Shown: positions 15,219 through 23,578, counted from the first letter of the stretch. The stretch is 32,034 nt of DNA from DASSJT01 sp035691065 (GCA_035691065.1 DASSJT010000117.1:1-32034); one strand, 5' to 3'. Notes: generated by a model from the sequence alone, not told the origin. Numbers and translations: made by a program.

Positions 15219-16699
15219 CCGAGCAGGAAGCGGGCCACCTCCTCACGGGCGGTCTGGCTGGTCCCCTGTACCGAGTGGCCGACACCGGGCACCACGACCA
15301 AGCGGCTGCCCGGCAGGTCGGCGTGGGCCCGCTCTGCCCAGGTGAGCAGCGTCGACAGGTCGCGGTCTCCGCGCAGGATGAGGGCGCTCGCCCCCCTGAG
15401 CGAGAGCTGGGCGGACGGGACCGGCTGGTCAGGCTCGGGGGGCCAGAGCTCGCAGGTGCGCAGGAACCCGTTGGTCCGCGCGGTCTCGGCGGTGAACGGC
15501 CAGAGCCGGTCGTCCGCCAGCCGTGCGACCGCGACGTCTGCGGCCCGGGCCCGGGAGGTCACCGAGGCGTCGGCCCCGCCCCACGGGAAGTCGAGGTCGA
15601 GGCAGAGGGTGCTTGCATGCAGTCCCTGGCTGAGCTCGTCCGCCGGTCCGGACGTGCCGTCCTGCCAGGATGCCAGCAGGCTGAGCAGCTGGGCGTCGCT
15701 TCCCGAGGCGGCAAGGTGCAGGGCCTCGGGCATGCCCGGGAAGCCGACGTCGACGACCGACATCACCGAGAGGACGTCGAGCAGCCGCGGCCCGAGTTCC
15801 GGCGCCCGGGCCACGACCGTGGTGAGGTCGGCAGCCGGGTCGGCGCTGCACGCCCGCTGGGTGCACACGGCCCGGAGCACGCGAGCCACCTCGGGGAAGG
15901 CCTCGACCATCGTGGGGTCGAAACCCTCGACGGGCACGACCGAGTCGAGCACCAGCCGGTCGACCCGGTCGCGGTGGGCGCCGGCGTAGCGCTGCGCGAC
16001 ATAGCTGCCGTAGGACACGCCGTCGATCGACCACGACTGGGCCCCAAGGGCCTGGCGCAGGTCCTCCAGGTCGGCGATGGTGGCACTCGTCGAGTACTGG
16101 GCCCGCTCGCCGCCCAGGCTGCGGGCGCACTCCGCCACGGCCCCGGCGGTGGGGATCTCCAGGTCGGAGAAGCCGATCTCAGCCTGGAGCCGAGGGCAGT
16201 TCAGCGCGTTCGCCCCGGTGCCGCGCTGGTCGACCATGACCAGCCGGTAGTCCTCGGCCACCCCCTCAAGATGCGGGAAGATCTTGGGCGCAAGTGCCAC
16301 ACCGGGCTGGCCCGGACCACCGGAGAGCGCGAGCAGCGTTCGGCCTGCCTTCAGGTTGCCGCCGACGACCACCGGCAGGTCGAGCGTCCCCGTGCTGGCC
16401 GGGTCGCCCACGATGCGGTCCAGGGGAACGGTGAGGGTGCCACAGGCCAGGCCGCTGAGGGCGCGGGACGGGCAGGCGCTCAGCCCGGTCCACGTGAAGT
16501 CGCCCTTCCGGAGCGGACCGGACCCGGGTGCGCGGGCCGGAGCGGGGTGCTGCCCCGCGGCGTCCGTGGCGCTGCCGCCCGAGACCAGTCCCCAGGCCGC
16601 GACGAGCGCCACAAGGGACACCAGCACAACCGCGAGGACGAACGATCCCGTCCGGCGAGAGCCCACGGTTCCGAGGATCGCCCGCTCGAAGGACGGCAC
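15209..16699 (-). CDS. Membrane-anchored alpha/beta hydrolase, S33 peptidase (tripeptidyl aminopeptidase)-like
   Basis: A 496-residue protein. A signal anchor (FVLAVVLVSLVALVAAWGLV, about 19-38) is followed by a Pro/Gly-rich linker and an alpha/beta hydrolase domain. Motifs are LALSGGPGQPG (oxyanion region), VDQRGTG, and the nucleophile elbow GVSYGS with Ser229. The C-terminal TAP-like part has RGDRD (Asp445/Asp447) and GVGHSVQ (His475). This order is that of secreted Streptomyces-type tripeptidyl aminopeptidases and proline-iminopeptidase relatives. It probably acts outside the membrane on peptides or esters. GTG 16699 is used as the start, 15 bp after the NRAMP gene stop, so it may be the third gene of that transcript. 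The paired cysteines in the cap region fit an extracytoplasmic location. Confidence 0.82.
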   Translation of the reverse strand: MPSFERAILGTVGSRRTGSFVLAVVLVSLVALVAAWGLVSGGSATDAAGQHPAPARAPGSGPLRKGDFTWTGLSACPSRALSGLACGTLTVPLDRIVGDPASTGTLDLPVVVGGNLKAGRTLLALSGGPGQPGVALAPKIFPHLEGVAEDYRLVMVDQRGTGANALNCPRLQAEIGFSDLEIPTAGAVAECARSLGGERAQYSTSATIADLEDLRQALGAQSWSIDGVSYGSYVAQRYAGAHRDRVDRLVLDSVVPVEGFDPTMVEAFPEVARVLRAVCTQRACSADPAADLTTVVARAPELGPRLLDVLSVMSVVDVGFPGMPEALHLAASGSDAQLLSLLASWQDGTSGPADELSQGLHASTLCLDLDFPWGGADASVTSRARAADVAVARLADDRLWPFTAETARTNGFLRTCELWPPEPDQPVPSAQLSLRGASALILRGDRDLSTLLTWAERAHADLPGSRLVVVPGVGHSVQGTSQTAREEVARFLLGQS

Positions 16700-16714
16700 G
16701 CCAGACCGCGTCGG

Positions 16715-17971
16715 TCACAACAGGGTGAAGGCGAGGGTGGCGACGACCGAGACGCTGACCAGCCCGATGGTGACGAGGTAGACCGCCGACTCGCGTCGGG
16801 TGGCCGCGTGCTCGCCCATGAGGTCCCGATCGCGCGCCAGGCCGTACATGAAGGCGAGCAGTGGGAGCAGGAGAACCGCGTTCAGGACCTGGGTGAGCAC
16901 GAGGATGCTGATCAGCGGCGCCCCGGGGACGAGGACCGCAGCCGCGCTGATCGCGGCCACGGCAATGATGGAGACGTAGAACGTGCGGGCCTGGGGGTAG
17001 GCGTCGTCAAGGGCCGCCTCCTCGCCCGTGAACTCGCAGATGGAGTATGCCGTGGACAGCGGCAGGATGGCCACCGCCAGCAGGGCCGCGCCGATCAGAC
17101 CCGTGGCGAACAGCCGGGACGCGATGTGGCCGGCCAGTGGCTGCAGGGCGCGGGCCGCGTCAGCGGCCGACTCGATGGCGATGCCCCGCTCGTAGAGCGT
17201 GGCGGCGCACGCGACCACGACGAAGAACCCGATCACCCCCGTCAGGACCGCCCCGACGACGACGTCGACCCGCTCCCACCGGAGGTCGTCGACGGTGAGC
17301 CGCTTGTCCACGGCATACGACTGGATGAAGCTCAGGCCCCACGGGGCCAGCGTCGTCCCCAAAGTCGCCGTGGCGATCAGCACCGCGTCCCGCGTGGCGG
17401 GCATGGTCGGGACGACCAGGCCGGTGAGTGCCTCGCCCCAGTGCGGCCCAGAGCGTATGCCGGCCGCGATGTAGGCGACAAACACGGCGGCGACGGCCAT
17501 CAGCACATGCTCGACCCGGTGGAAGGAGCCGCGCAGGACGATGCCGGTCACCAGGATGGCCGTGGCGGGAACGGCAACCCTGCGGCTGATCCCAAAGAGC
17601 TCGAAGCCGGCAGCGATCCCGGCGAACTCGGCGCAGGTGGTGCCGATGTTGGCCAGGACCAAGGCGAGGAGGCCTCCCGCGGCGGGGCGCACGCCGTACC
17701 GCTGACGCACCAGGCCGATCAGTCCCTGGCCGGTCACGACCCCCATCCGGGCCGCGAGGTTGTGGAAGACCACCAGCGCGATCGTCGAGACCAGCAGGAC
17801 CCACAGGAGCTGGTAGCCGTAGCTTGCCCCGAGCACCGAGTAGGTGGTGATGCCCGCGGGATCGTCGTCGCTGAGTCCGGCGAGCAGGCCCGGGCCGAAC
17901 ACGGCGAGAGCGGTGAGCACCCGGCCGCGCCTCGACCTTGCTGGCGCGCTGGTCGCCGCTGCCGCGGACAT
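16715..17971 (-). CDS. NRAMP-related divalent metal transporter (possibly Mg2+)
   Basis: A 418-residue polytopic protein of about 11 membrane segments with the NRAMP fold. The TM1 ion-site motif reads DDDPAGITTYS (from Asp35) in place of canonical DPGN. The TM6 region reads TTLAPWGLSFIQ, so the Met-Pro-His motif that NRAMPs use for Mn2+/Fe2+ is missing. Loss of that Met is a known feature of NRAMP-related Mg2+ transporters, so Mg2+ is a reasonable candidate; this is inference. ATG 17971 overlaps the stop codon of the upstream PRC/MgtE-N gene by one base (TGATG), so the two are translationally coupled. That neighbour carries the domain that senses Mg2+ in MgtE, which supports the same idea. 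Confidence 0.85.
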   Translation of the reverse strand: MSAAAATSAPARSRRGRVLTALAVFGPGLLAGLSDDDPAGITTYSVLGASYGYQLLWVLLVSTIALVVFHNLAARMGVVTGQGLIGLVRQRYGVRPAAGGLLALVLANIGTTCAEFAGIAAGFELFGISRRVAVPATAILVTGIVLRGSFHRVEHVLMAVAAVFVAYIAAGIRSGPHWGEALTGLVVPTMPATRDAVLIATATLGTTLAPWGLSFIQSYAVDKRLTVDDLRWERVDVVVGAVLTGVIGFFVVVACAATLYERGIAIESAADAARALQPLAGHIASRLFATGLIGAALLAVAILPLSTAYSICEFTGEEAALDDAYPQARTFYVSIIAVAAISAAAVLVPGAPLISILVLTQVLNAVLLLPLLAFMYGLARDRDLMGEHAATRRESAVYLVTIGLVSVSVVATLAFTLL

Positions 17972-18831
17972 CAGAGGCGCCCTTCCCGGGCCGGGTCGGC
18001 GCCGCCGGGACGGTGCCGCCGCCAGCCCGCGAGCCGGCGGTAGCGGCGGTGGGCGGGCGCGGCCGGGGGGACGAAGAGGTGTGGGTGGTCCGTCTCGGCG
18101 CCCGGTGGGAGGGCCTCCTGGATCGCTGCGACCTCCTCGGGGCGCAGGCCCCGGACCAGCCGACGGCCGACGCGCGGGTGGCTGTGCACCAGGGCCCGGG
18201 ACGCCCGCTCGGGGCCGATCCGGCGCAGGAGCGCGGCAGCCCGGGCGACGTCGAGGCGGGACATGAGCTCGGCGACCCCGGTGGCATCCAGGCGGTGGAC
18301 CGCCGACGTCGCGACCTCGAGCTGGACGGCGTGTCCGCGCCCTGAGGCGAGGTGCAAATCGGCCCAGGGAACGGCGCGCTCGGGGAGCCGGCCCGCCGCC
18401 CACCCCAGGCCCAGCCGGCGCAGCAGCGAGCCCGTGCCGACGTCAGCCGCCACCACCTGGATCCGCCCGCCGGGAATCCGGTCGAGGATGACGTCCGCGA
18501 CCCGGGAGATCCGCTTCCCGCTGAGGTCAACCACCTGGGTGTCCAGGACGTCGCGCCGCAGCAGCAGCTCGTCGGCCGCAAGGGGCAGCTCTCGCGGGAC
18601 CGACCAGTCCTCCGGGGTGCAGCCGCGCACGAGGTTGACTTCCTCCTCCTCGTAGTCCGCGACAGCCCACCAGGGGACCAGATGAGTCACCCGGCGACGC
18701 GAGCCGACGACGACCCGCTCGACCAGCACCGAGGCCTCGCCGAAGCGAGCCGTGAGGTCAACCGCTCGGCCGAGGACCGTGCCGTCGGCCAGTCGTACCG
18801 GCTGTCCCCTGAGCCGGGAAAGGAGGAGCAC
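17971..18831 (-). CDS. PRC-barrel plus MgtE N-terminal-domain protein (soluble)
   Basis: A 286-residue protein with no membrane segment. A first PRC-barrel-like domain (LSRLRGQPVRLADGTVLGRAVDL) spans about 4-75 and a second (RRDVLDTQVVDLSGKRISRVADVIL) about 92-150. An MgtE_N-like helical superhelix follows at about 170-245 (ATGVAELMSRLDVARAAALLRRIGPERASRAL, with LRPEEVAAIQEAL). The last 40 residues are basic and Pro-rich. MgtE_N domains gate a Mg2+ channel from the cytosol; here the domain is separate from any pore but coupled to an NRAMP-like transporter gene. GTG 18831 is preferred because TACCCT lies 6 nt upstream. ATG 18867 would start upstream of that box. Confidence 0.8.
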   Translation of the reverse strand: MLLLSRLRGQPVRLADGTVLGRAVDLTARFGEASVLVERVVVGSRRRVTHLVPWWAVADYEEEEVNLVRGCTPEDWSVPRELPLAADELLLRRDVLDTQVVDLSGKRISRVADVILDRIPGGRIQVVAADVGTGSLLRRLGLGWAAGRLPERAVPWADLHLASGRGHAVQLEVATSAVHRLDATGVAELMSRLDVARAAALLRRIGPERASRALVHSHPRVGRRLVRGLRPEEVAAIQEALPPGAETDHPHLFVPPAAPAHRRYRRLAGWRRHRPGGADPAREGRL

Positions 18832-18837
18832 GCTCGC

Positions 18838-18843
18838 AGGGTA
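18838..18843 (-). promoter_or_regulatory. Putative -10 box of the PRC/MgtE-N and NRAMP operon (leaderless)
   Basis: TACCCT on the minus strand lies 6 nt before GTG 18831. It is identical in sequence and spacing to the box before the acyl-CoA dehydrogenase gene. Confidence 0.5.
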
Positions 18844-18905
18844 GGCGCTGGGCCGCGGCAGGAGCATGGACCTAGGGCCCGAGCGGGCGATCGGGGGTGG
18901 GCGCC

Positions 18906-18911
18906 TACGCT
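18906..18911 (+). promoter_or_regulatory. Putative -10 box of aldo/keto reductase gene
   Basis: TACGCT lies about 95 bp before ATG 19004. This gives a leader that contains the 12-bp repeats at 18922-18957 and a ribosome-binding site (AAGGTGG). Confidence 0.35.
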
Positions 18912-18921
18912 GGGGCTCGGG

Positions 18922-18957
18922 CCTGAGCGGCGTCCTGAGTGGCGTCCTGAGCGGGTC
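18922..18957 (+). repeat. Three tandem 12-bp repeats in the leader of the aldo/keto reductase gene
   Basis: Units CCTGAGCGGCGT, CCTGAGTGGCGT and a shortened CCTGAGCGGGT, then a partial CCTG. The array lies between the putative -10 box and the start codon at 19004. Confidence 0.75.
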
Positions 18958-19003
18958 CTGTGGGACCCGTTCGACTCGATCCCCAGGAAAGGTGGCGTCC
19001 GTC

Positions 19004-20008
19004 ATGGAGCAACGAGTGCTGGGCCGCACCGGTCGTTCGGTGTCGGTCGTCGGGCTGGGCACCTGGCAGCTGGGCGCCGACTGGGGCGACGTGCCGGAGG
19101 ACGACGCCCTCGCCGTACTGGACGCGGCGGTCGACGAGGGCGTCACGTTCTTCGACACGGCCGACGTCTACGGCGACGGCCGGAGCGAGACCCTGATCGG
19201 CGAGTTCCTGCGCCGGCGTGGCGAAACTGCCCGCAGGAGTGTCACGGTGGCGACCAAGATGGGCCGCCGGCGGGAGCAAATGCCCGAGAACTACACGCTC
19301 GAGCACTTCCGCGCCTGGACCGACCGCTCCCGCAAGAACCTCGGCATGGACACCCTCGACCTCGTGCAGCTGCACTGCCCCCCGACGCCGGTCTACTCCA
19401 GCGACGCGGTGTTCGATGCCCTGGACACGCTCGTGGCGGACGGCGCGATCGCCCATTACGGGGTCAGCGTCGAGACCGTGGCCGAGGCGCTGACCGCGAT
19501 AGCGCGCCCGAACGTCGCTACCGTCCAGATCATCGCCAACGCCTTCCGCCTCAAGCCGATCGAGGAGGTGTTCCCGGCAGCCGCGAAGGCCGGCGTGGGC
19601 CTGATCATCCGGGTCCCGCTGGCTTCAGGCCTGTTGTCGGGGCGTTACGACGCCGAAACCACGTTCGCCCCTGACGACCACCGCGCCTACAATCGCGACG
19701 GCAGCGCCTTCGACCGGGGCGAGACGTTCTCCGGCGTCGACTATGCGGCCGGTGTGGCCGCCGCACAGGAGTTCGCCGAACTCGTCAGGAGCGAGGCGCC
19801 GACGGGAACGACCAGCGCGCAGGCCGCGATCGCGTGGCTCTGGCAGCACCCCGAGGTCTCGACGGTCATCCCCGGTGCGCGGAGTGTCGATCAGGCTCGC
19901 GCCAATGCCCGGGCGGGCCGCGTGCCTGCGCTCTCCGACGCCTTCGAGCGCGGCGTCAGGCACATCTACGACAGGTACTTCCGGGAGACGATCCACCCGC
20001 AGTGGTGA
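19004..20008 (+). CDS. Aldo/keto reductase
   Basis: A 334-residue NADP(H)-dependent (beta/alpha)8-barrel oxidoreductase. The catalytic tetrad can be placed: Asp and Tyr in FFDTADVYGDGRSE (about 47-60), Lys in VTVATKMG (about 84), and His in LVQLHCPP (about 125). The C-terminal cofactor segment is STVIPGARSVDQARANA. The layout matches the AKR family of general stress and xenobiotic reductases (YccK/IolS-like); the substrate is unknown. ATG 19004 has AAGGTGG 8 nt upstream. The gene diverges from the PRC/MgtE-N operon and is followed by gene remnants. Confidence 0.92.
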   Translation: MEQRVLGRTGRSVSVVGLGTWQLGADWGDVPEDDALAVLDAAVDEGVTFFDTADVYGDGRSETLIGEFLRRRGETARRSVTVATKMGRRREQMPENYTLEHFRAWTDRSRKNLGMDTLDLVQLHCPPTPVYSSDAVFDALDTLVADGAIAHYGVSVETVAEALTAIARPNVATVQIIANAFRLKPIEEVFPAAAKAGVGLIIRVPLASGLLSGRYDAETTFAPDDHRAYNRDGSAFDRGETFSGVDYAAGVAAAQEFAELVRSEAPTGTTSAQAAIAWLWQHPEVSTVIPGARSVDQARANARAGRVPALSDAFERGVRHIYDRYFRETIHPQW

Positions 20009-20112
20009 TCCCGGCCACCGCTGGCGATTTCGCTGATTCCCGGCCTGGCCGGCGCTTCCTAGCGTCTGGGCTGACGGGTTTCGGCAGACCGACCACGGAA
20101 GGGACCACCACG

Positions 20113-20351
20113 ATGTCTGGCACCACCACGAGGTGGACGAGGTCTTCCTGGTGGTGAGTGGCTGGCTCCGCATCCACCTCGAGGGCCTCCCGACCGCGGT
20201 CGTGGGTCCCGGGGAGCTCTTCGTCGTGCCCCGTGGCGTCAGGCACCGACCGGAGGCCTCCGAGTGCCTCATCATGCTCATCGACCCGGCCGGCGTGCGC
20301 AACACCGACGACGCGGGCGGGCCGCTGACGGCCGTGGACGAGTGGATCTGA
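20113..20351 (+). pseudogene. Cupin-domain protein remnant (5' part lost, frame broken)
   Basis: The cupin core VWHHHEVDEVFLVVSG, followed by GPGELFVVPRGVRHRPEA and a tail ending in EWI, matches the second half of a common small cupin of about 115-120 residues. The metal-binding HHH-E set is present, but in this frame the sequence upstream meets a stop at 20034 with no usable start codon. In the next frame an ATG at 20113 with GGAAGGGA before it makes only 14 residues (MSGTTTRWTRSSWW). This looks like a deletion joining the original start region to the middle of the gene out of frame. A 72-residue product from GTG 20133 would lack the His cluster. I judge it non-functional. Confidence 0.7.
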
Positions 20352-20424
20352 CCGCAGGCTCTGCCGGTGAAGAGGTGGACCCGCTCGCCCGCCGGCAGGC
20401 CGGCATACCGCTGAATGCCGCACC

Positions 20425-20448
20425 CCCAAGCGCGGAGAGCCGCTTGGG
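20425..20448. terminator. Hairpin after the cupin remnant
   Basis: The arms CCCAAGCG and CGCTTGGG enclose an 8-nt loop, followed by TCCCTTCG. It resembles an old terminator of the cupin gene, though the T-tract is poor. Confidence 0.35.
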
Positions 20449-20523
20449 TCCCTTCGCGGCAACTTGCCCCCGCTACCGTTGTCCACGTGCTGTAGGGGCG
20501 GGATACAGAGTGTGGGCCATTGA

Positions 20524-20922
20524 GGGCTCCTGCGGTCCGCACGCTCCGGCAGCGGTGGGACGCTGCTGATGCGCCGCGAGGCCGGGGTCGGCACGAGCGC
20601 CCTGCTGGAATACGCGGCAGGGGTGGCCGAGGGAACGCTCGTCCTCAGGGCGCGCGGTATCGAGGCGGAGACACATCTTGCGTATGCCGGTCTGCACGAG
20701 CTGCTGAGGCCGGTCACCTCGGAAGTCGATCGCCTACCGCCGGCTCAGGCTCGCGCCCTGCAGGCCGCCCTCGGGCTGGTCGACGCCACCGGACCGGATC
20801 GGTTCCTCGTTTCGGCGGCCGTGCTCTCGCTGCTCGCGCAGGCGGCCGAGAGCACGCCCTCCGGCACCTACGTGCTCCTGACCCGACGCTTGGTCAGGAG
20901 CAAGGCAAGTCCTCAGGCGTGA
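20524..20922 (+). pseudogene. LuxR-family ATPase regulator fragment
   Basis: The frame reads LLRSARSGSGGTLLMRREAG followed by VGTSALLEYA, then LVLRARGIEAETHLAYAGLHELLRPV and DRFLVSAAVLSLLAQAAE. This is the start of the ATPase domain of large LuxR-type regulators (about 900 residues), which normally begins EAGVGKSALLEYA and continues to the Walker B CLVDDAHWLD. Here the Walker A Lys is Thr (GVGTS), there is no proper start, and homology ends before Walker B, after about 115 residues. Only about a tenth of the gene remains. It ends in a perfect inverted repeat and overlaps the slipin stop by 10 bp. Confidence 0.75.
20873..20902. repeat. Perfect 11-bp inverted repeat at the broken end of the LuxR remnant
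   Basis: TGCTCCTGACC and its exact complement GGTCAGGAGCA are separated by 8 nt. It sits exactly where similarity to LuxR ATPases stops. It may be a deletion or rearrangement scar, or a terminator between the converging remnant and slipin gene. Confidence 0.5.
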
Positions 20923-21734
20923 GGCACGTCGGGTGTCCGCTGAGCCAAGTCCGACGGCGTCGCTGCTGAGGATTCCCGCCTGACGAAGTTTCCCAGCTCT
21001 TCGATGGTGCTCATCAGCGGCGCTGGGAAGACCACTGTCGTGTTGTTGTCCACGCCGAGCTCGAGGAGGGTCTGCAGGTTGCGCAGCTGCAGGGCCAGCG
21101 GGTGGGCCATCATGATGTCGGAGGCATCGCCCAGTGCCGACGCCGCCATGTACTCCCCTTGGGCATTGATGATCTTGGCCCGCTTCTCACGCTCCGCCTC
21201 GGCCTGTCGAGCCATCGCCCGCTTCATGCTGTCGGGCAGCTGGATGTCCTTGAGCTCCACCAGGGTGACCTCGACGCCCCATTCGGTCGTCGTGACATCC
21301 AGGATCTGTCGGATGTCCATGTTGATGCGGTCGGTTTCGGACAGGGTCTGGTCCAGGGAGTGCTGGCCGACCACTTTCCGCAACGTGGTCTGGGCGATCT
21401 GGTTGATGGCGGCATGCACGTTCTCGATGGCCACGACGGACTTGACCGCGTCGACCACGCGGAAGTAGGCGACCGCCGAGACGTCCACGCTGACGTTGTC
21501 GTGGGTGATGATGCCCTGCGACTGGATCGGCATCGTGATGATGCGCAGGGATACCCGGTGAAGCACATCGACGAACGGGATGATGACTCGGAGTCCGGGC
21601 TGGCGGGTACCGATGACCCTCCCCAGCCGGAAGAGCACCCCCAGCTCGTACTGCTTGACAATGCGCAGAGACATTCCGCCCAGAACCAGGAGGACCAGCA
21701 CAACGACGGCGACGGTGGTGGTGAGGACGCTCAT
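20913..21734 (-). CDS. Slipin / SPFH (band 7) domain membrane protein
   Basis: A 273-residue stomatin-like protein. One N-terminal membrane segment (about 6-24) is followed by the SPFH domain (about 26-190). Hallmarks are VKQYELGVLFRLGRVIGTRQPGL, ALINQIAQTTLR-like AAINQIAQTTLRKVVGQHSLD, and DIRQILDVTTTEWGVEVTLVELKDIQLP. A helical segment follows (MARQAEAEREKRAKIINAQGE). Slipins form membrane microdomain scaffolds, often with NfeD partners, but no nfeD gene is visible nearby. The start ATG 21734 has AGGAG 8 nt upstream. It diverges from the Ser/Thr kinase gene across about 300 bp. Confidence 0.9.
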   Translation of the reverse strand: MSVLTTTVAVVVLVLLVLGGMSLRIVKQYELGVLFRLGRVIGTRQPGLRVIIPFVDVLHRVSLRIITMPIQSQGIITHDNVSVDVSAVAYFRVVDAVKSVVAIENVHAAINQIAQTTLRKVVGQHSLDQTLSETDRINMDIRQILDVTTTEWGVEVTLVELKDIQLPDSMKRAMARQAEAEREKRAKIINAQGEYMAASALGDASDIMMAHPLALQLRNLQTLLELGVDNNTTVVFPAPLMSTIEELGNFVRRESSAATPSDLAQRTPDVPHA

Positions 21735-22034
21735 GGCAGTACTCCTGACTCGACGGAGGGAACCGGCCAGGCGCCCACCCCGCGCTGAGGATCCGACGAT
21801 CCGTCCCCGGCATGAGGACCAGGTCCGTCACGGCGAGCTCCCGGACTGGCCTGACCTCACCCGCCGACCATCACCCGCCCCGAAGGAGCGGAGGAGGGGC
21901 TTTGGTCCCCCGATTCGGAGCGCAGCCTCGGCGAGATCCGGAAATGCGCCAGCACTCCCCGTTGGTCCGAGACGTTGGGTCGTGGAGGCAGGGCAACCCA
22001 TTGGCACGAAGGACGATCCTGAAGGATGTCGGCC
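21735..22034. other. Divergent intergenic region, slipin/kinase
   Basis: About 300 bp between two divergent starts must hold both promoters. Open frames here are short and unlike known proteins. I could not place a convincing -10/-35 pair for either gene, and no repeat or strong hairpin stands out. Confidence 0.5.
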
Positions 22035-23489
22035 ATGACTCCTGGAACGTTGCTGGCGGGCCGATATCGACTCGTTCGGCCGATCGACCGCGGGGGCATG
22101 GGCCAGGTTTGGGCCGGCGTCGACACGGTGTTGCAGCGGGACGTGGCGGTGAAGGTGGTGCAGGTCGGCAGGGATGATCCAGTCGCGGCTGGACGGTTCC
22201 GCACGGAGGCCCAGGCAACGGCCGCCCTCTCGCACCCGAACGTGGTCACGATCTTCGACCTCGGCGTGGATGGGCCCATGGCGTTTCTTGTCATGGAGCT
22301 GCTCCCCGGCCCCACCCTGGCCACGCTCGTCACCGACCTTGGGCCGCTGCCGGTTTTCGAGGCGTTGCTGCTCGCCGAGCAGGCCGCTGCCGGGCTGTCC
22401 GCCGCCCATCAGGCCGGTGTCGTCCACCGCGACGTCAAGCCGAGCAACCTCGTGCTGGACGCCGACAACCGGCTCAAAGTCGTGGACTTCGGGATCGCCC
22501 GACTCGCGCAGTCCACCTCGAGCGGGCTCACTGCGGCCAACACCGTGGTGGGCAGCGCTCACTACCTGTCACCGGAGCAGGCTGAGGGGGCGCCGGTCGA
22601 TCCGCGCACTGATCTCTACGCGTTGGGCTGCGTGCTGATGACGCTGCTCACCGGCGAACCCCCCTTCGCGGGTGAGCACCCCCTCAGCGTGCTCCACCAG
22701 CATCTGAACGCGGATCCGCCACGGCTGAGCAGCCGCCGCGCCGACATCCCACCCCAGCTGGATTCACTCGTCGGCGAGCTGCTGGCCAAGGACCCCACCC
22801 ACCGACCGGCGACCGCGGGTGAGGTCCAGGCTCGGCTCTACTCGATCCGCCGCGAGGCCCTCCAGGCATCGTCTGATGCCTCCCTGGCGGGACCCACGGC
22901 CCCCCTCGATATCCCGGCCAGCGGGCTGAGCGGCGAGTCTGGAATCGGCCCCACCCTCACACTGAGCCGGTCTCAGCTTCGCCAGCGACCGAGTGGGCCG
23001 AGGCGTCGCACAGCGGTCTTCGTGGCCTTGGCCGTGGTCGCCCTGCTGGCCCTCTTGGCTCTACGTCTGGGCACAGGGTTCGGCACCAAGGCTCCCGATC
23101 CAGCGGCCAACCAGCCCGGCCAGACGGCGACGCCTGGTCCAAGGACGGAGTCACCCACAACGACGACACCGACCAGTCCGGACGTCAGCACCACGACGCC
23201 TTCTGTCATGGAGGCCCTTGCGGATGTCCGCCGGGCCGTGACCGCTGCCCGGGCTTCGGGGCAGCTGACGCCGTCGAAGGCCAAGGACCTGCTCGACCGC
23301 CTCGACGAGCTTCGGCAGAACCTCGCGGAAGGACGTTCCGCGGATGCCGGCAAGAGGCTCCGGGAGCTGGATCGGCAGCTGAGGAAGGCAGTGGCGAGCG
23401 GTGACCTCACCCCCGCAGGCCTGCAGAGCATCGAGGAGCCGCTCAGCACGTTGCGGAGCGTGCTCCCCGGCCAGGACTCCCAGGACTAG
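22035..23489 (+). CDS. PknB-type membrane Ser/Thr protein kinase
   Basis: A 484-residue protein. The kinase domain (about 8-270) has GGMGQVW, the ATP Lys40 (VAVKVV), HRDVKPSN with catalytic Asp133, DFGIA, and SPEQ at the APE position. A Ser/Pro linker follows, then one membrane helix (about 324-343). The extracytoplasmic part has a Thr/Pro-rich stretch (TTTTPTSPDVSTTTP) and about 85 residues of charged helices (LADVRRAVTAARASGQLTPSKAKDLLDRLDELRQNLAEG...) that resemble the small helical modules of other actinobacterial kinases. There are no PASTA repeats, so muropeptide sensing as in PknB is not suggested. ATG 22035 has GAAGGA 8 nt upstream; ATG 22026 overlaps that site and is less likely. Confidence 0.9.
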   Translation: MTPGTLLAGRYRLVRPIDRGGMGQVWAGVDTVLQRDVAVKVVQVGRDDPVAAGRFRTEAQATAALSHPNVVTIFDLGVDGPMAFLVMELLPGPTLATLVTDLGPLPVFEALLLAEQAAAGLSAAHQAGVVHRDVKPSNLVLDADNRLKVVDFGIARLAQSTSSGLTAANTVVGSAHYLSPEQAEGAPVDPRTDLYALGCVLMTLLTGEPPFAGEHPLSVLHQHLNADPPRLSSRRADIPPQLDSLVGELLAKDPTHRPATAGEVQARLYSIRREALQASSDASLAGPTAPLDIPASGLSGESGIGPTLTLSRSQLRQRPSGPRRRTAVFVALAVVALLALLALRLGTGFGTKAPDPAANQPGQTATPGPRTESPTTTTPTSPDVSTTTPSVMEALADVRRAVTAARASGQLTPSKAKDLLDRLDELRQNLAEGRSADAGKRLRELDRQLRKAVASGDLTPAGLQSIEEPLSTLRSVLPGQDSQD

Positions 23490-23578
23490 CGACCACGCCG
23501 CTGGGAGAACCCTGCCAATCATCTGTGAGTACGGCCGGCGACGGCGCCTTGCTCCACCAGCCCTGCTGCAATTTGGAG

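Noticed and set aside
15125..18043. 972-codon open frame on the plus strand opposite the hydrolase, NRAMP and MgtE-N genes
   Set aside because: The composition (Gly, Arg, Asp, His, Gln) is that of an antisense shadow; the opposite strand carries the Ser229-Asp-His active site and the NRAMP motifs.
20133..20351. Functional 72-residue cupin from GTG 20133
   Set aside because: It would lack the HHH metal ligands just upstream and has no ribosome-binding site; a broken gene explains the sequence better.
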